This document shows positions 1-6,362 of a stretch of 9,496 nt of DNA, one piece after another (positions within the stretch are counted from its first letter, which is position 1; each line of letters starts with the position of its first letter). Source of the DNA: Chitinophagales bacterium (GTDB taxonomy: Bacteria > Bacteroidota > Bacteroidia > Chitinophagales > UBA8649); assembly GCA_016777395.1 (NCBI GenBank), contig JADHRO010000066.1:1-9496 (forward strand), written 5' to 3'. Below the pieces are notes generated by a model. That model ran no database searches. It was not told the origin of the DNA and saw only the letters and a program-made list of their open reading frames with translations. A program made the translations under genes and the position numbers.

Positions 1-2611
1 CAAGCAGTTCTATTTCATCATAGGCATTCTCCAATGATGAAGTAGTTAGCTCGGGTAAGCTATATTTTTTTCGCTGCTGTTTGAATAATACGGGCTGACA
101 ATAATTGATTGGCGAGCTATCGAGAATCACATGGGCTTCCCATAATAAGGTGCGTACGGTTTTTCCAGTAAAATCAAAAGCACCTGCGCGGAGTAATATG
201 CTTAGTTGTTCTATGCTGATAGGTACTCGGTTGGAAAAGTCTTCTAAGCGCTTAAAATCTCCATCACTATTTCGGCTCTCTATAATTTTTTTGATAGTTG
301 AAACTTCTAAACTTCTAAGCCAAGAAAACCCTAAGTGTATGTCTTTTCCTTTTATAATCGTCTCTCCACAGCTAATATTAATATGTGGTTTATGTATTTT
401 AGCACCCAGCATTCTAGCTTCATGAATATACAGTTCGCTATTATAAAATCCTCCGCCATTATTCAAAATAGCTACCATGTATTCTAGTGGATAATAAGCT
501 TTTAAGTAGATAGTTTGATAACTTTCAATAGCATAAGAAGCCGAGTGCCCTTTGGCAAAAGCATAGCCTGCAAAACTCTCTATTTGTCTCCACACTTCTT
601 CTGTTAGGCCTTCCTTGTAACCCTTCTCTTTACAGTTGTTAAAAAAGATATTTTTTGCTTTTTGAAATTCTTCTCTAGAGCGATATTTCCCACTCATTCC
701 TCTTCGCAACACATCCGCTTCGCCAAGTGTCAGTCCAGCAAAAAGATGTGCTACTTTTATCACATCTTCTTGATAGACCATGATGCCATAAGTTTCAGGC
801 ATTATTTCTTGCATTTTTTGGTTGGGGATACTGGCTTTTTCATCCTTCCGATGGCGAAGGATATATTCTCTCATCATTCCACTTTTAGCTACGCCGGGTC
901 TTATGATTGAACTCGCTGCTACCAAGCCTAAATAATTATCTACTTCTAGTTTTTTTAACAACATCCGCATAGCGGGTGATTCTACGTAGAAGCAACCAAT
1001 GCATTTCGCTTGCTTGATGAGGTTGTTAATTTTTGGATCGCTTTTAAAAGGTGCAACATGATGAATATCGACTTCTTTTGCATCTGGATGATTGTACTTG
1101 ATGATGGATAGCGCTTCTTTGATTTTTGCCAAACCTCTCTGGGCTAGAATATCAAATTTATACAAGCCGACATCCTCGGCTACTACCATGTCAAATTGCG
1201 TAGTAGCAAATCCCTTGGGAGGGAAAAAAGTAGCTGTAAAGTAATGAATGGGCTTTTCTGAAATCAAGATGCCTCCCGCATGAATGCTGAGGTGGTTGGG
1301 CATTCCTTGCAGTCTTTGCGCATAATGGACTACAAATTTTTGTAATTTATCTAGTCCTTTTGGTGGACGTTTACCCACGGCAAGTTGATCAATTTCATGT
1401 TTAGGTAAGCCAAACACTTTACCCAATTCTCTTATTGCTGCTCTATATTGAAAAGTGCTATATGTGGCAAGTAATGCTGTGTGCTTAAATCGGCTGAAAA
1501 TATATCGGGTGACATCTGCTCTATCTCGCCAAGAAAAATCGATATCAAAATCTGGCGGACTTGTTCGGTATAGGTTAATGAATCGCTCAAAATAGAGGTC
1601 TAATTCTATCGGATCTACATCGGTTATTTTTAATAAATAAGCAATGATACTATTGGCGCCGCTTCCTCTACCGACATAGTAATAGTCTTTTTCTTGTGCG
1701 TAATTGACAATATCCCAATTAATCAAAAAATAGGAAACAAAATTCATTTGCTCGATGATAGCAAGTTCTTTATCCAAGCGTTGTAAGATTTGTGGAGTAA
1801 TATTTCTTCCATACCTATAGGTGAGTCCTTGTTTACACAAGCGATGAATAAGCTTGATGTCTTCTTCCTTGTCTCCCGTATAGCTTTGCTGATTTTGGGG
1901 TTTTCTTTCCGCCGAAAAATCAAAATGGATGCTGCATTGAGCTAAAAGTTGTCTAGTGTTTTTTAAAATTGCAGGATAGTTCTTGAAATAGTCGAGCAAA
2001 TACTTCTTTGGATACATCACTTCATTAAGGGTGCCTTGTTCATTAATCGCTAATTTGCTAAGGAGGGTGTTGTTTTCAATAGATCGCAATAATCGATGGA
2101 TATTAAAGTCGTATTTATCTCTAAAACTTACCGCTTGCAAAACTATCATCCGGTGTTGTAAATGTTTAATATTCGAAAAGGGGAGTTGCCTTAATTCTTG
2201 GGCTTGTATCCCAATAAATTCATTATCCTTTAAGGTATAATCAGGGTGAAGTTGCAAAGCCTTTTGATAAGGGTAAATAATAAAAGTATGTTCGAGTGGG
2301 GGGGCGGTGGACTTAAATGATTGCGATTGATGTAAGTGCTCGGAGAGGTGTTTGTTAAGTGCTACAAAGCCCTCATTGTTTTTGGCAATACCGATATACT
2401 GTTGGTCTATACCATTTCTAAAATCTATACCTACGATAGGTCGCACATCGTACTTTGGGGCTATTCTAATAAAATTTAGGCAGGCTGATGTGTTATTGAT
2501 ATCGGTCAAGACCAATTGTTGTATTCCTTCTTCTTGGGCGATTTCTAACAATGTTTTTGCTGAAAATGTACCATAACGAAGGCTGAAATATGTATGGCAA
2601 TTGATATACAT
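1..2611 (-). CDS. dnaE: C-family DNA polymerase III alpha subunit, accessory DnaE2/ImuC-like type (3' end outside window)
   Basis: The reading frame is open for 870 codons from ATG at 2611 to the left edge, so the C-terminus is missing. The enzyme is a template-directed DNA polymerase. An N-terminal PHP domain (from residue 1) starts with NCHTYFS and LTDINN. The polymerase core follows: GRGSGANS at 314-321, the catalytic pair in PDFDIDF (Asp356, Asp358), HLSIHAGG at 440-447, the third carboxylate in KFDIL (Asp487), RPG at 571-573, VYQED at 612-616 and a fingers-type FAGYAF segment at 680-685. A helix-hairpin-helix region lies near 790-815. All three catalytic aspartates are present, so polymerase activity is expected. 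The PHP metal ligands are degraded (N4 for the first His of HxH, I38 for the His after Asp37), so intrinsic PHP proofreading is unlikely. The start lies one base after the dinB stop, which implies a shared transcript and coupled translation. The pairing with dinB and a LexA-like regulator suggests the accessory, damage-induced polymerase rather than the replicative one. That role is inferred. Confidence 0.93.
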   Translation of the reverse strand, partial: MYINCHTYFSLRYGTFSAKTLLEIAQEEGIQQLVLTDINNTSACLNFIRIAPKYDVRPIVGIDFRNGIDQQYIGIAKNNEGFVALNKHLSEHLHQSQSFKSTAPPLEHTFIIYPYQKALQLHPDYTLKDNEFIGIQAQELRQLPFSNIKHLQHRMIVLQAVSFRDKYDFNIHRLLRSIENNTLLSKLAINEQGTLNEVMYPKKYLLDYFKNYPAILKNTRQLLAQCSIHFDFSAERKPQNQQSYTGDKEEDIKLIHRLCKQGLTYRYGRNITPQILQRLDKELAIIEQMNFVSYFLINWDIVNYAQEKDYYYVGRGSGANSIIAYLLKITDVDPIELDLYFERFINLYRTSPPDFDIDFSWRDRADVTRYIFSRFKHTALLATYSTFQYRAAIRELGKVFGLPKHEIDQLAVGKRPPKGLDKLQKFVVHYAQRLQGMPNHLSIHAGGILISEKPIHYFTATFFPPKGFATTQFDMVVAEDVGLYKFDILAQRGLAKIKEALSIIKYNHPDAKEVDIHHVAPFKSDPKINNLIKQAKCIGCFYVESPAMRMLLKKLEVDNYLGLVAASSIIRPGVAKSGMMREYILRHRKDEKASIPNQKMQEIMPETYGIMVYQEDVIKVAHLFAGLTLGEADVLRRGMSGKYRSREEFQKAKNIFFNNCKEKGYKEGLTEEVWRQIESFAGYAFAKGHSASYAIESYQTIYLKAYYPLEYMVAILNNGGGFYNSELYIHEARMLGAKIHKPHINISCGETIIKGKDIHLGFSWLRSLEVSTIKKIIESRNSDGDFKRLEDFSNRVPISIEQLSILLRAGAFDFTGKTVRTLLWEAHVILDSSPINYCQPVLFKQQRKKYSLPELTTSSLENAYDEIELL

Positions 2612-2612
2612 A

Positions 2613-3836
2613 CTATGCGATTCTGTGCGCAGGCACAATAGGCGGTTCACCGTTAAAAGGGTTCGTGAATTTGGCGATATTTTTTTGCCCCATGAATGCC
2701 GCTCTAGTTAGTTTTCTTTCCCCATATTTTTCTCGTAAAAAGTCCATGGCTTGGTAGAGTTGTATGCGCTTTTCGGTGTCTTCAAATAAATTGATTTGAT
2801 AATTACCTTCTACTAAATGACTCATCTTTACCCCAATTAGTCGAACTAACAATCGCCTGTTGTATAGGACGTCAAACAACTCGCTTGTTTTTGAAATTAT
2901 AATATGGTCTGCTGAAGTGTACGGGATTTTAATTTGCTTGGTGTAGGTGTTGAAATCTGAGTATCGTATTTTCACAGTAATGCAAGAAGTTAATTTTTCA
3001 CCCCTCCGTAATTGAAAAGCAAGGTTTTCTGCCATGGCTCCAATGAGTGTTCGGAGCCGCTGAACATCTATCGTATCTTTAGCAAAAGTTCGCTCAGTAG
3101 AGATAGATTTCCTTTCTTGATATTGAATGACAGGCCGATTATCTATAGCGTTTGCTTTCTTCCATAAAGCTGTTCCATTCTTGCCGAATGCTTTCTGTAA
3201 GACTTCTATTGGCATTTCTTGGAGGGTTATAATTTTTTTTAGTCCCAAGTTGCATAGCGACTGAAAAAACTTATCGCCTACCATAGGTATTTTTTTGATG
3301 GATAAAGGCGCGAGAAATATTTTTTCATTTCCTTTTTTTACTTTAATCTCATTATTGGGTTTAGCTTCTCCTGTGGCTATTTTTGATACTGTTTTATTCG
3401 TTGATAAACCAAAAGAAATAGGTAGTCCCGTTTCTTTAATAATGGTTTTTCTAATTTCAGAAGCATATTGAGCGCATCCAAAATAGTGATCCATCCCAGT
3501 TAGGTCTGCAAAAAACTCATCAATACTCGATTTCTCAAATACAGGAACTCGCTCCTTGACTATCGAAGACACCATTTTTGAGTACTTTGTATATATCCCT
3601 GCTTCTCCACGAATAACAATACCTTCTGGACAGAGTTGCCGAGCCATACGCATCGGCATACCCGAGTGGACGCCAAAAGTTCGGGCTTCATAACTGCAAG
3701 ATGCAACAACTCCTCTATTGCTTGTACCCCCTAAGAGGATGGGTTTCCCATTTAATCGGCTATCCATTAGTCTTTCTACAGACACATAGAAAGTATCCAG
3801 ATCCATATGTAGTATTGTTTTATTTTGTTGAGTCAT
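2613..3836 (-). CDS. dinB: Y-family DNA polymerase (DinB/Pol IV-like)
   Basis: This 407-residue translesion polymerase has the usual DinB layout. Palm motif HMDLDTFYVSVE (10-21) carries Asp12. Motif SSIDEFFADL (103-112) supplies Asp106 and Glu107. A helix-hairpin-helix thumb lies near 181-205 (IPMVGDKF), and a little-finger domain runs from about 245 to 345. All catalytic carboxylates are present, so it should be an active polymerase, unlike the dead ImuB of classical mutasomes. Tyr17 aligns with the steric-gate residue that excludes ribonucleotides. QINLF at 347-351 fits the QxxLF beta-clamp binding motif, followed by a conserved-looking tail ending in PIVPAHRIA. The ATG at 3836 is the first good start; only an A-rich stretch precedes it, which is normal in Bacteroidota. 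It is the first gene of an operon with dnaE, whose ATG lies one base past the TAG. The divergent LexA-like gene across a short spacer is its likely repressor (inferred). Confidence 0.95.
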   Translation of the reverse strand: MTQQNKTILHMDLDTFYVSVERLMDSRLNGKPILLGGTSNRGVVASCSYEARTFGVHSGMPMRMARQLCPEGIVIRGEAGIYTKYSKMVSSIVKERVPVFEKSSIDEFFADLTGMDHYFGCAQYASEIRKTIIKETGLPISFGLSTNKTVSKIATGEAKPNNEIKVKKGNEKIFLAPLSIKKIPMVGDKFFQSLCNLGLKKIITLQEMPIEVLQKAFGKNGTALWKKANAIDNRPVIQYQERKSISTERTFAKDTIDVQRLRTLIGAMAENLAFQLRRGEKLTSCITVKIRYSDFNTYTKQIKIPYTSADHIIISKTSELFDVLYNRRLLVRLIGVKMSHLVEGNYQINLFEDTEKRIQLYQAMDFLREKYGERKLTRAAFMGQKNIAKFTNPFNGEPPIVPAHRIA

Positions 3837-3854
3837 TTTTTTTATCTATTTTTG
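3825..3854 (+). promoter_or_regulatory. Predicted promoter of the LexA-like regulator
   Basis: TTG at 3825-3827, a 19-base spacer and TATTTTTG at 3847-3854 match the Bacteroidota vegetative promoter TTG-N19-TAnnTTTG exactly. Transcription would start around 3860, at the left arm of the palindrome at 3855-3877. The -33 element lies inside the first codons of the divergent dinB gene. This is a sequence match only. Confidence 0.6.
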
Positions 3855-3877
3855 AATTGTGGAAATAATCGACAATT
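3855..3877. promoter_or_regulatory. Candidate LexA-like operator (23-bp imperfect palindrome)
   Basis: The arms AATTGTGGA and TCGACAATT are inverted repeats matching at 8 of 9 positions around a 5-base centre (AATAA). The site follows directly on the -7 element of the regulator promoter and lies in the predicted dinB leader, so a bound dimer could block transcription both ways. A further half-site, CGACAA at 3893-3898, repeats the right arm 23 bases downstream. Its use by the adjacent HTH protein is inferred from position and symmetry. Confidence 0.5.
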
Positions 3878-3895
3878 TTTAAAGGAAAAAGCCGA

Positions 3896-3903
3896 CAAAT
3901 ATA
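3896..3903 (-). promoter_or_regulatory. Predicted -7 element of the dinB-dnaE promoter
   Basis: On the minus strand this reads TATATTTG, a full match to the Bacteroidota TAnnTTTG element, 60 bases upstream of the dinB ATG. It overlaps the regulator's start codon and the extra CGACAA half-site. No TTG lies at the ideal spacing; minus-strand TTG triplets occur only 12 and 15 bases upstream, so the promoter may be weak or activated differently. Confidence 0.4.
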
Positions 3904-4640
3904 TGCATTTATTTGCAACAAATCTTAAATTTTTACGAAGAAAATATAGCTGGTCACAACAAGTCTTGGCCGATAAGCTTAAGATGGGGCGATCTACCAT
4001 TGCTGATTATGAACGCTCTAAATCTGAACCGAGTTTTACTTTACTAATACAGGTCGCGGAAGTCTGTCAGGTATCGGTTGATGATTTACTTACTAAAGAT
4101 CTCTTGCACGAAAGTTATCAAATCATTAAGAACAGGAATATGAAGGTCTTGGTTGTCTCAGTCGACAAAGACGACAATGAGGGTGTTGAGCTAGTGAGTA
4201 AAAAAGCAGGTGCAGGATACTTGATAGGCTATTCTGATCCAGAATTTATCGCAGAATTACCTAAGATTCAGGTCCCTAAATTACCCAAAAAGACACTTCG
4301 TGGATTTGAGATTACCGGATTTTCTATGTTGCCTATTGAGCCAGGGTCTATTATCATTGCTTCCTATCTAGAGGATTATGAGCATATAGATAAAAAACGG
4401 CCACACATCATTGTGACAAAAAATGAAGGGATTGTATTTAAGTATATTCAAGATAAAGGTGTGGATATACAGGCAATTTCGAGTAACTCTGAATATTCCG
4501 CATACTCGATTCCTAAAAGCGAAATTTTAGAACTTTGGCAGTACGAGGCTTACTTTTCTTTTGTTTATCCGGAGCTAAACACTATCGGCCGATTAGAAAA
4601 GAAGATGGATGTTTTATTGGAAAAACTTTCAGTAGACTAG
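3903..4640 (+). CDS. LexA/CI-like repressor: XRE helix-turn-helix plus S24 self-cleaving peptidase
   Basis: This 245-residue protein has an N-terminal XRE-type helix-turn-helix (about 6-62; SWSQQVLADKL then GRSTIADYERSKSEPS). A linker contains the Ala-Gly sequence KAGAGY (101-106), the expected self-cleavage region. The C-terminal S24 domain has the nucleophile in GFSMLP (Ser141) and the general base in VFKYI (Lys180). The 39-residue Ser-Lys spacing is close to that of LexA. A short predicted coiled segment ends the protein (about 225-243). By family knowledge such proteins bind operators as dimers and inactivate themselves on activated RecA. The start at 3903 is preferred over an in-frame ATG at 3825, which would overlap dinB and add 26 residues unlike the family. 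It is divergent from dinB-dnaE, so control of that operon and of itself is likely but inferred. It is not canonical LexA, whose DNA-binding domain is a winged helix. Confidence 0.9.
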   Translation: MHLFATNLKFLRRKYSWSQQVLADKLKMGRSTIADYERSKSEPSFTLLIQVAEVCQVSVDDLLTKDLLHESYQIIKNRNMKVLVVSVDKDDNEGVELVSKKAGAGYLIGYSDPEFIAELPKIQVPKLPKKTLRGFEITGFSMLPIEPGSIIIASYLEDYEHIDKKRPHIIVTKNEGIVFKYIQDKGVDIQAISSNSEYSAYSIPKSEILELWQYEAYFSFVYPELNTIGRLEKKMDVLLEKLSVD

Positions 4641-4660
4641 ATTCCTCTCGGATATTTCAC

Positions 4661-4924
4661 CTAGAGTAAACGTTCAGCATCGATCATAGTAATCCAGCAC
4701 TTCATTTTTTTTTGAATGACTTTAAAATGATGCTTGTCTTCCTCTGTAACAAAAGTAATCGCTTCCCCGGAGTTCGCTGCTCGTCCAGTTCGCCCTATTC
4801 TATGGATAAAGTCTTTAGGTGATCGAGGTAATTCAGAATTAATTACATGAGGTAAAAAATTGATATCTATGCCCCTTGACAGTAAATCTGTCGACACTAA
4901 TACATTCAAATTTCCCGCTTCTTT
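4661..4924 (-). pseudogene. C-terminal remnant of a DEAD-box ATP-dependent RNA helicase
   Basis: About 87 codons on the minus strand encode the last part of a DEAD-box helicase. Motif V is VSTDLLSRGIDI, and motif VI is HRIGRTGRA in the setting LPRSPKDFIHRIGRTGRA. A natural-looking C-terminal end with EEDKHHFKVIQKKM precedes the TAG at 4661-4663. Homology-like sequence (KEAGNLNVLVSTD) continues upstream of the possible TTG start at 4909 and runs up to an in-frame TAA at 4925-4927. Beyond it there is no trace of motifs Q, I, DEAD, SAT or IV. The ATP-binding lobe is absent, so the piece cannot be a working helicase. It is most simply the leftover of a deletion or rearrangement, ending 20 bases from the convergent regulator gene. 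A short expressed peptide is possible but unsupported. Confidence 0.8.
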
Positions 4925-5062
4925 TTATCGGAGCTATTTGGCGTTTTCTATATAAAATGATCATTTATGTAAAAGAGGGAATCAATGCTGTATATTGTGC
5001 AGTAAAGCAAAACACTAAAAAATAGCTTTTAAAGCTTAGCCAGGTGAAAAACAAAATTACGC

Positions 5063-5731
5063 ATGCAAAACCTTGAGGTCATTCATGAAAACAATGATTA
5101 TTTGGTCGTCAATAAAAGGGCAGGACTCATCAGTGAGCAAAGTGCTTATGAGGCTGTTACGGTGCAGGACCAAGTATTTAATCACCTTCTAAAAAGTAAG
5201 CCAAAGCCTTTTGTTGGAGTCATTCATCGCCTAGATCGAGTGACAAGTGGTGTTTTAATTTTTGCCAAGAAGAAAAGTGTTTTGGTGGCCTTCAATCAAT
5301 TGTTTGCCAGTCGGAAAGTTCAAAAAACCTATTTGGCTATTGTCAAAAACAAGCCACCCAAGAACAAGGACACCTTAGTTAACTTTTTATTCAAAAATAA
5401 GCGCGAAAAAAGAGCAGATATCGTCTCAGGAAAATCAAAAAATGGCCAGGAATGTAGCTTATCTTATAGGCTTATTGGTGAAAATGCTTCGAATTATTTA
5501 CTTGAAGTAAAACCAAAAACAGGTAGATTTCATCAAATAAGGGCTCAATTGGCTCATATAGGGCTTCCAATTGTAGGGGATGAAAAATATGGTTCTGACC
5601 AAACATACTTCCCGCTATCTATTGGTCTACATGCCTGGAAATTAAGCTATAATGAGGATAATCACCCCAAAATAGTCACCTACAAATCGCCACTTCCAAA
5701 AAATTATTTTTGGAAATTTGAGGTAATTTAA
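5063..5731 (+). CDS. RluA-family rRNA/tRNA pseudouridine synthase
   Basis: This 222-residue enzyme would isomerise specific uridines in structured RNA to pseudouridine. The family signature HRLDRVTSG lies at 55-63, with the catalytic Asp58. KTGRFHQIRAQLAHIG (152-167) followed by GDEKYG (172-177) is the conserved C-terminal core of the family. There is no N-terminal S4 RNA-binding domain, so its size and layout resemble E. coli RluA or TruC rather than RluC/RluD. The target site cannot be told from sequence. ATG at 5063 fits the family start; AGGTGA at 5042-5047 is a weak, distant ribosome-binding candidate. It lies 73 bases before the cold-shock gene, which has its own promoter, so the two need not be one operon. 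Confidence 0.92.
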   Translation: MQNLEVIHENNDYLVVNKRAGLISEQSAYEAVTVQDQVFNHLLKSKPKPFVGVIHRLDRVTSGVLIFAKKKSVLVAFNQLFASRKVQKTYLAIVKNKPPKNKDTLVNFLFKNKREKRADIVSGKSKNGQECSLSYRLIGENASNYLLEVKPKTGRFHQIRAQLAHIGLPIVGDEKYGSDQTYFPLSIGLHAWKLSYNEDNHPKIVTYKSPLPKNYFWKFEVI

Positions 5732-5750
5732 TTGTTTTTAAAGCCATCTG

Positions 5751-5782
5751 TTGCAAAGTCTTACTAGGAAATTGTATCTTTA
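5751..5782 (+). promoter_or_regulatory. Predicted promoter of the cold-shock gene
   Basis: TTG at 5751-5753, a 21-base spacer and TATCTTTA at 5775-5782 match the Bacteroidota promoter with one change in the last base. The start point would be near 5788, giving a leader of only about 17 bases, much shorter than the thermosensing leader of E. coli cspA. Confidence 0.55.
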
Positions 5783-5804
5783 CAGTTCACCCAATATAAT
5801 AATC

Positions 5805-5996
5805 ATGAGTAACGGTACAGTAAAATTTTTCAATAATGCGAAAGGATTCGGATTCATCACTCCAGACGAAGGAGGAAAAGATGTTTTTGTTCACCAAAGC
5901 GCATTAACCTGCGACATAACTGAAGGAGATAAAGTAAGTTTTGACGTTGAGGAGAGTGAAAAAGGACTTAATGCAGTAAATGTTGAAATAGTTTAA
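5805..5996 (+). CDS. Cold-shock domain protein (CspA family)
   Basis: This 63-residue protein is a single cold-shock domain, a five-stranded OB fold that binds single-stranded RNA and DNA and acts as an RNA chaperone. It has the typical opening GTVKFFNNAKGFGFI, with RNP1 (KGFGFI, about 13-18), and RNP2 as VFVHQ (about 27-31). The usual end, KGLNAVNVEIV, follows. The start at 5805 is the canonical MSNGTVKFF; an upstream in-frame TTG at 5751 belongs to the promoter. It appears to be a single-gene unit with its own promoter before it and a strong terminator after it. Whether it is cold-induced cannot be told. Confidence 0.95.
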   Translation: MSNGTVKFFNNAKGFGFITPDEGGKDVFVHQSALTCDITEGDKVSFDVEESEKGLNAVNVEIV

Positions 5997-6023
5997 TTAG
6001 CTATTTTATAAAATATTTATATG

Positions 6024-6053
6024 AAAAAGCCTGTCAAAATTGACAGGCTTTTT
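6024..6053 (+). terminator. Rho-independent terminator after the cold-shock gene
   Basis: AAAAAGCCTGTCA and TGACAGGCTTTTT form a perfect 13-bp stem around an AAAT loop, ending in a run of six T. It begins 27 bases after the cold-shock stop codon. The A-tract before the stem makes it potentially bidirectional, but no minus-strand gene to its right needs it. Confidence 0.93.
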
Positions 6054-6362
6054 TGATTTTAGTACAATCGGGTGTAGGCCAAAAAAACAGAAGATTACCC
6101 AACGATGAAATAGATAGATAAGAGTTGTTTTAACTCGGCATTCTAATCGGTGAAAACTTATCAGGAGTATTTGGTATACATTGGTCCATTTCACTTCAAT
6201 GTGATAAAGCTTAATTACTCCATTTCCATTACTTTAAAGTAGATATGATGTCCTTCTGTGGACTTCAATAAAAAACTAGAATAGGATTGAACAATCATTC
6301 TTCTATGCCGTTGGATAATTATTACTTGGTTTTAAGTAATTTAGTGCTTCAAAATATACAGT
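6054..6362. other. Intergenic region upstream of the sortilin-type gene
   Basis: No convincing gene is found in these roughly 310 bases; a 62-codon minus-strand frame overlapping the terminator has no recognisable features. A perfect 12-bp palindrome, TACTTTAAAGTA, lies at 6230-6241. A weak promoter candidate for the next gene is TTG at 6311-6313 with TAATTTAG at 6337-6344, but its spacing of 23 bases and its last positions are off consensus. Confidence 0.5.

Noticed and set aside
105..2576. Several plus-strand open frames (105-425, 662-910, 2031-2240, 2352-2576)
   Set aside because: All lie opposite the well-supported dnaE frame and have no recognisable domain.
2613..3836. Y-family gene as imuB
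   Set aside because: ImuB lacks the catalytic carboxylates, whereas Asp12, Asp106 and Glu107 are all present here.
3825..3902. Longer start for the LexA-like regulator at 3825
   Set aside because: It would overlap the dinB start on the other strand, cover the promoter and palindrome, and add residues that do not resemble the family; the ATG at 3903 begins right before the HTH.
4956..4967. Palindrome AAATGATCATTT before the pseudouridine synthase gene
   Set aside because: It is short and AT-rich, about 95 bases from the start codon, with no promoter element or second copy nearby.
6006..6194. 62-codon minus-strand frame
   Set aside because: It overlaps the terminator stem and shows no domain, promoter or plausible start context.
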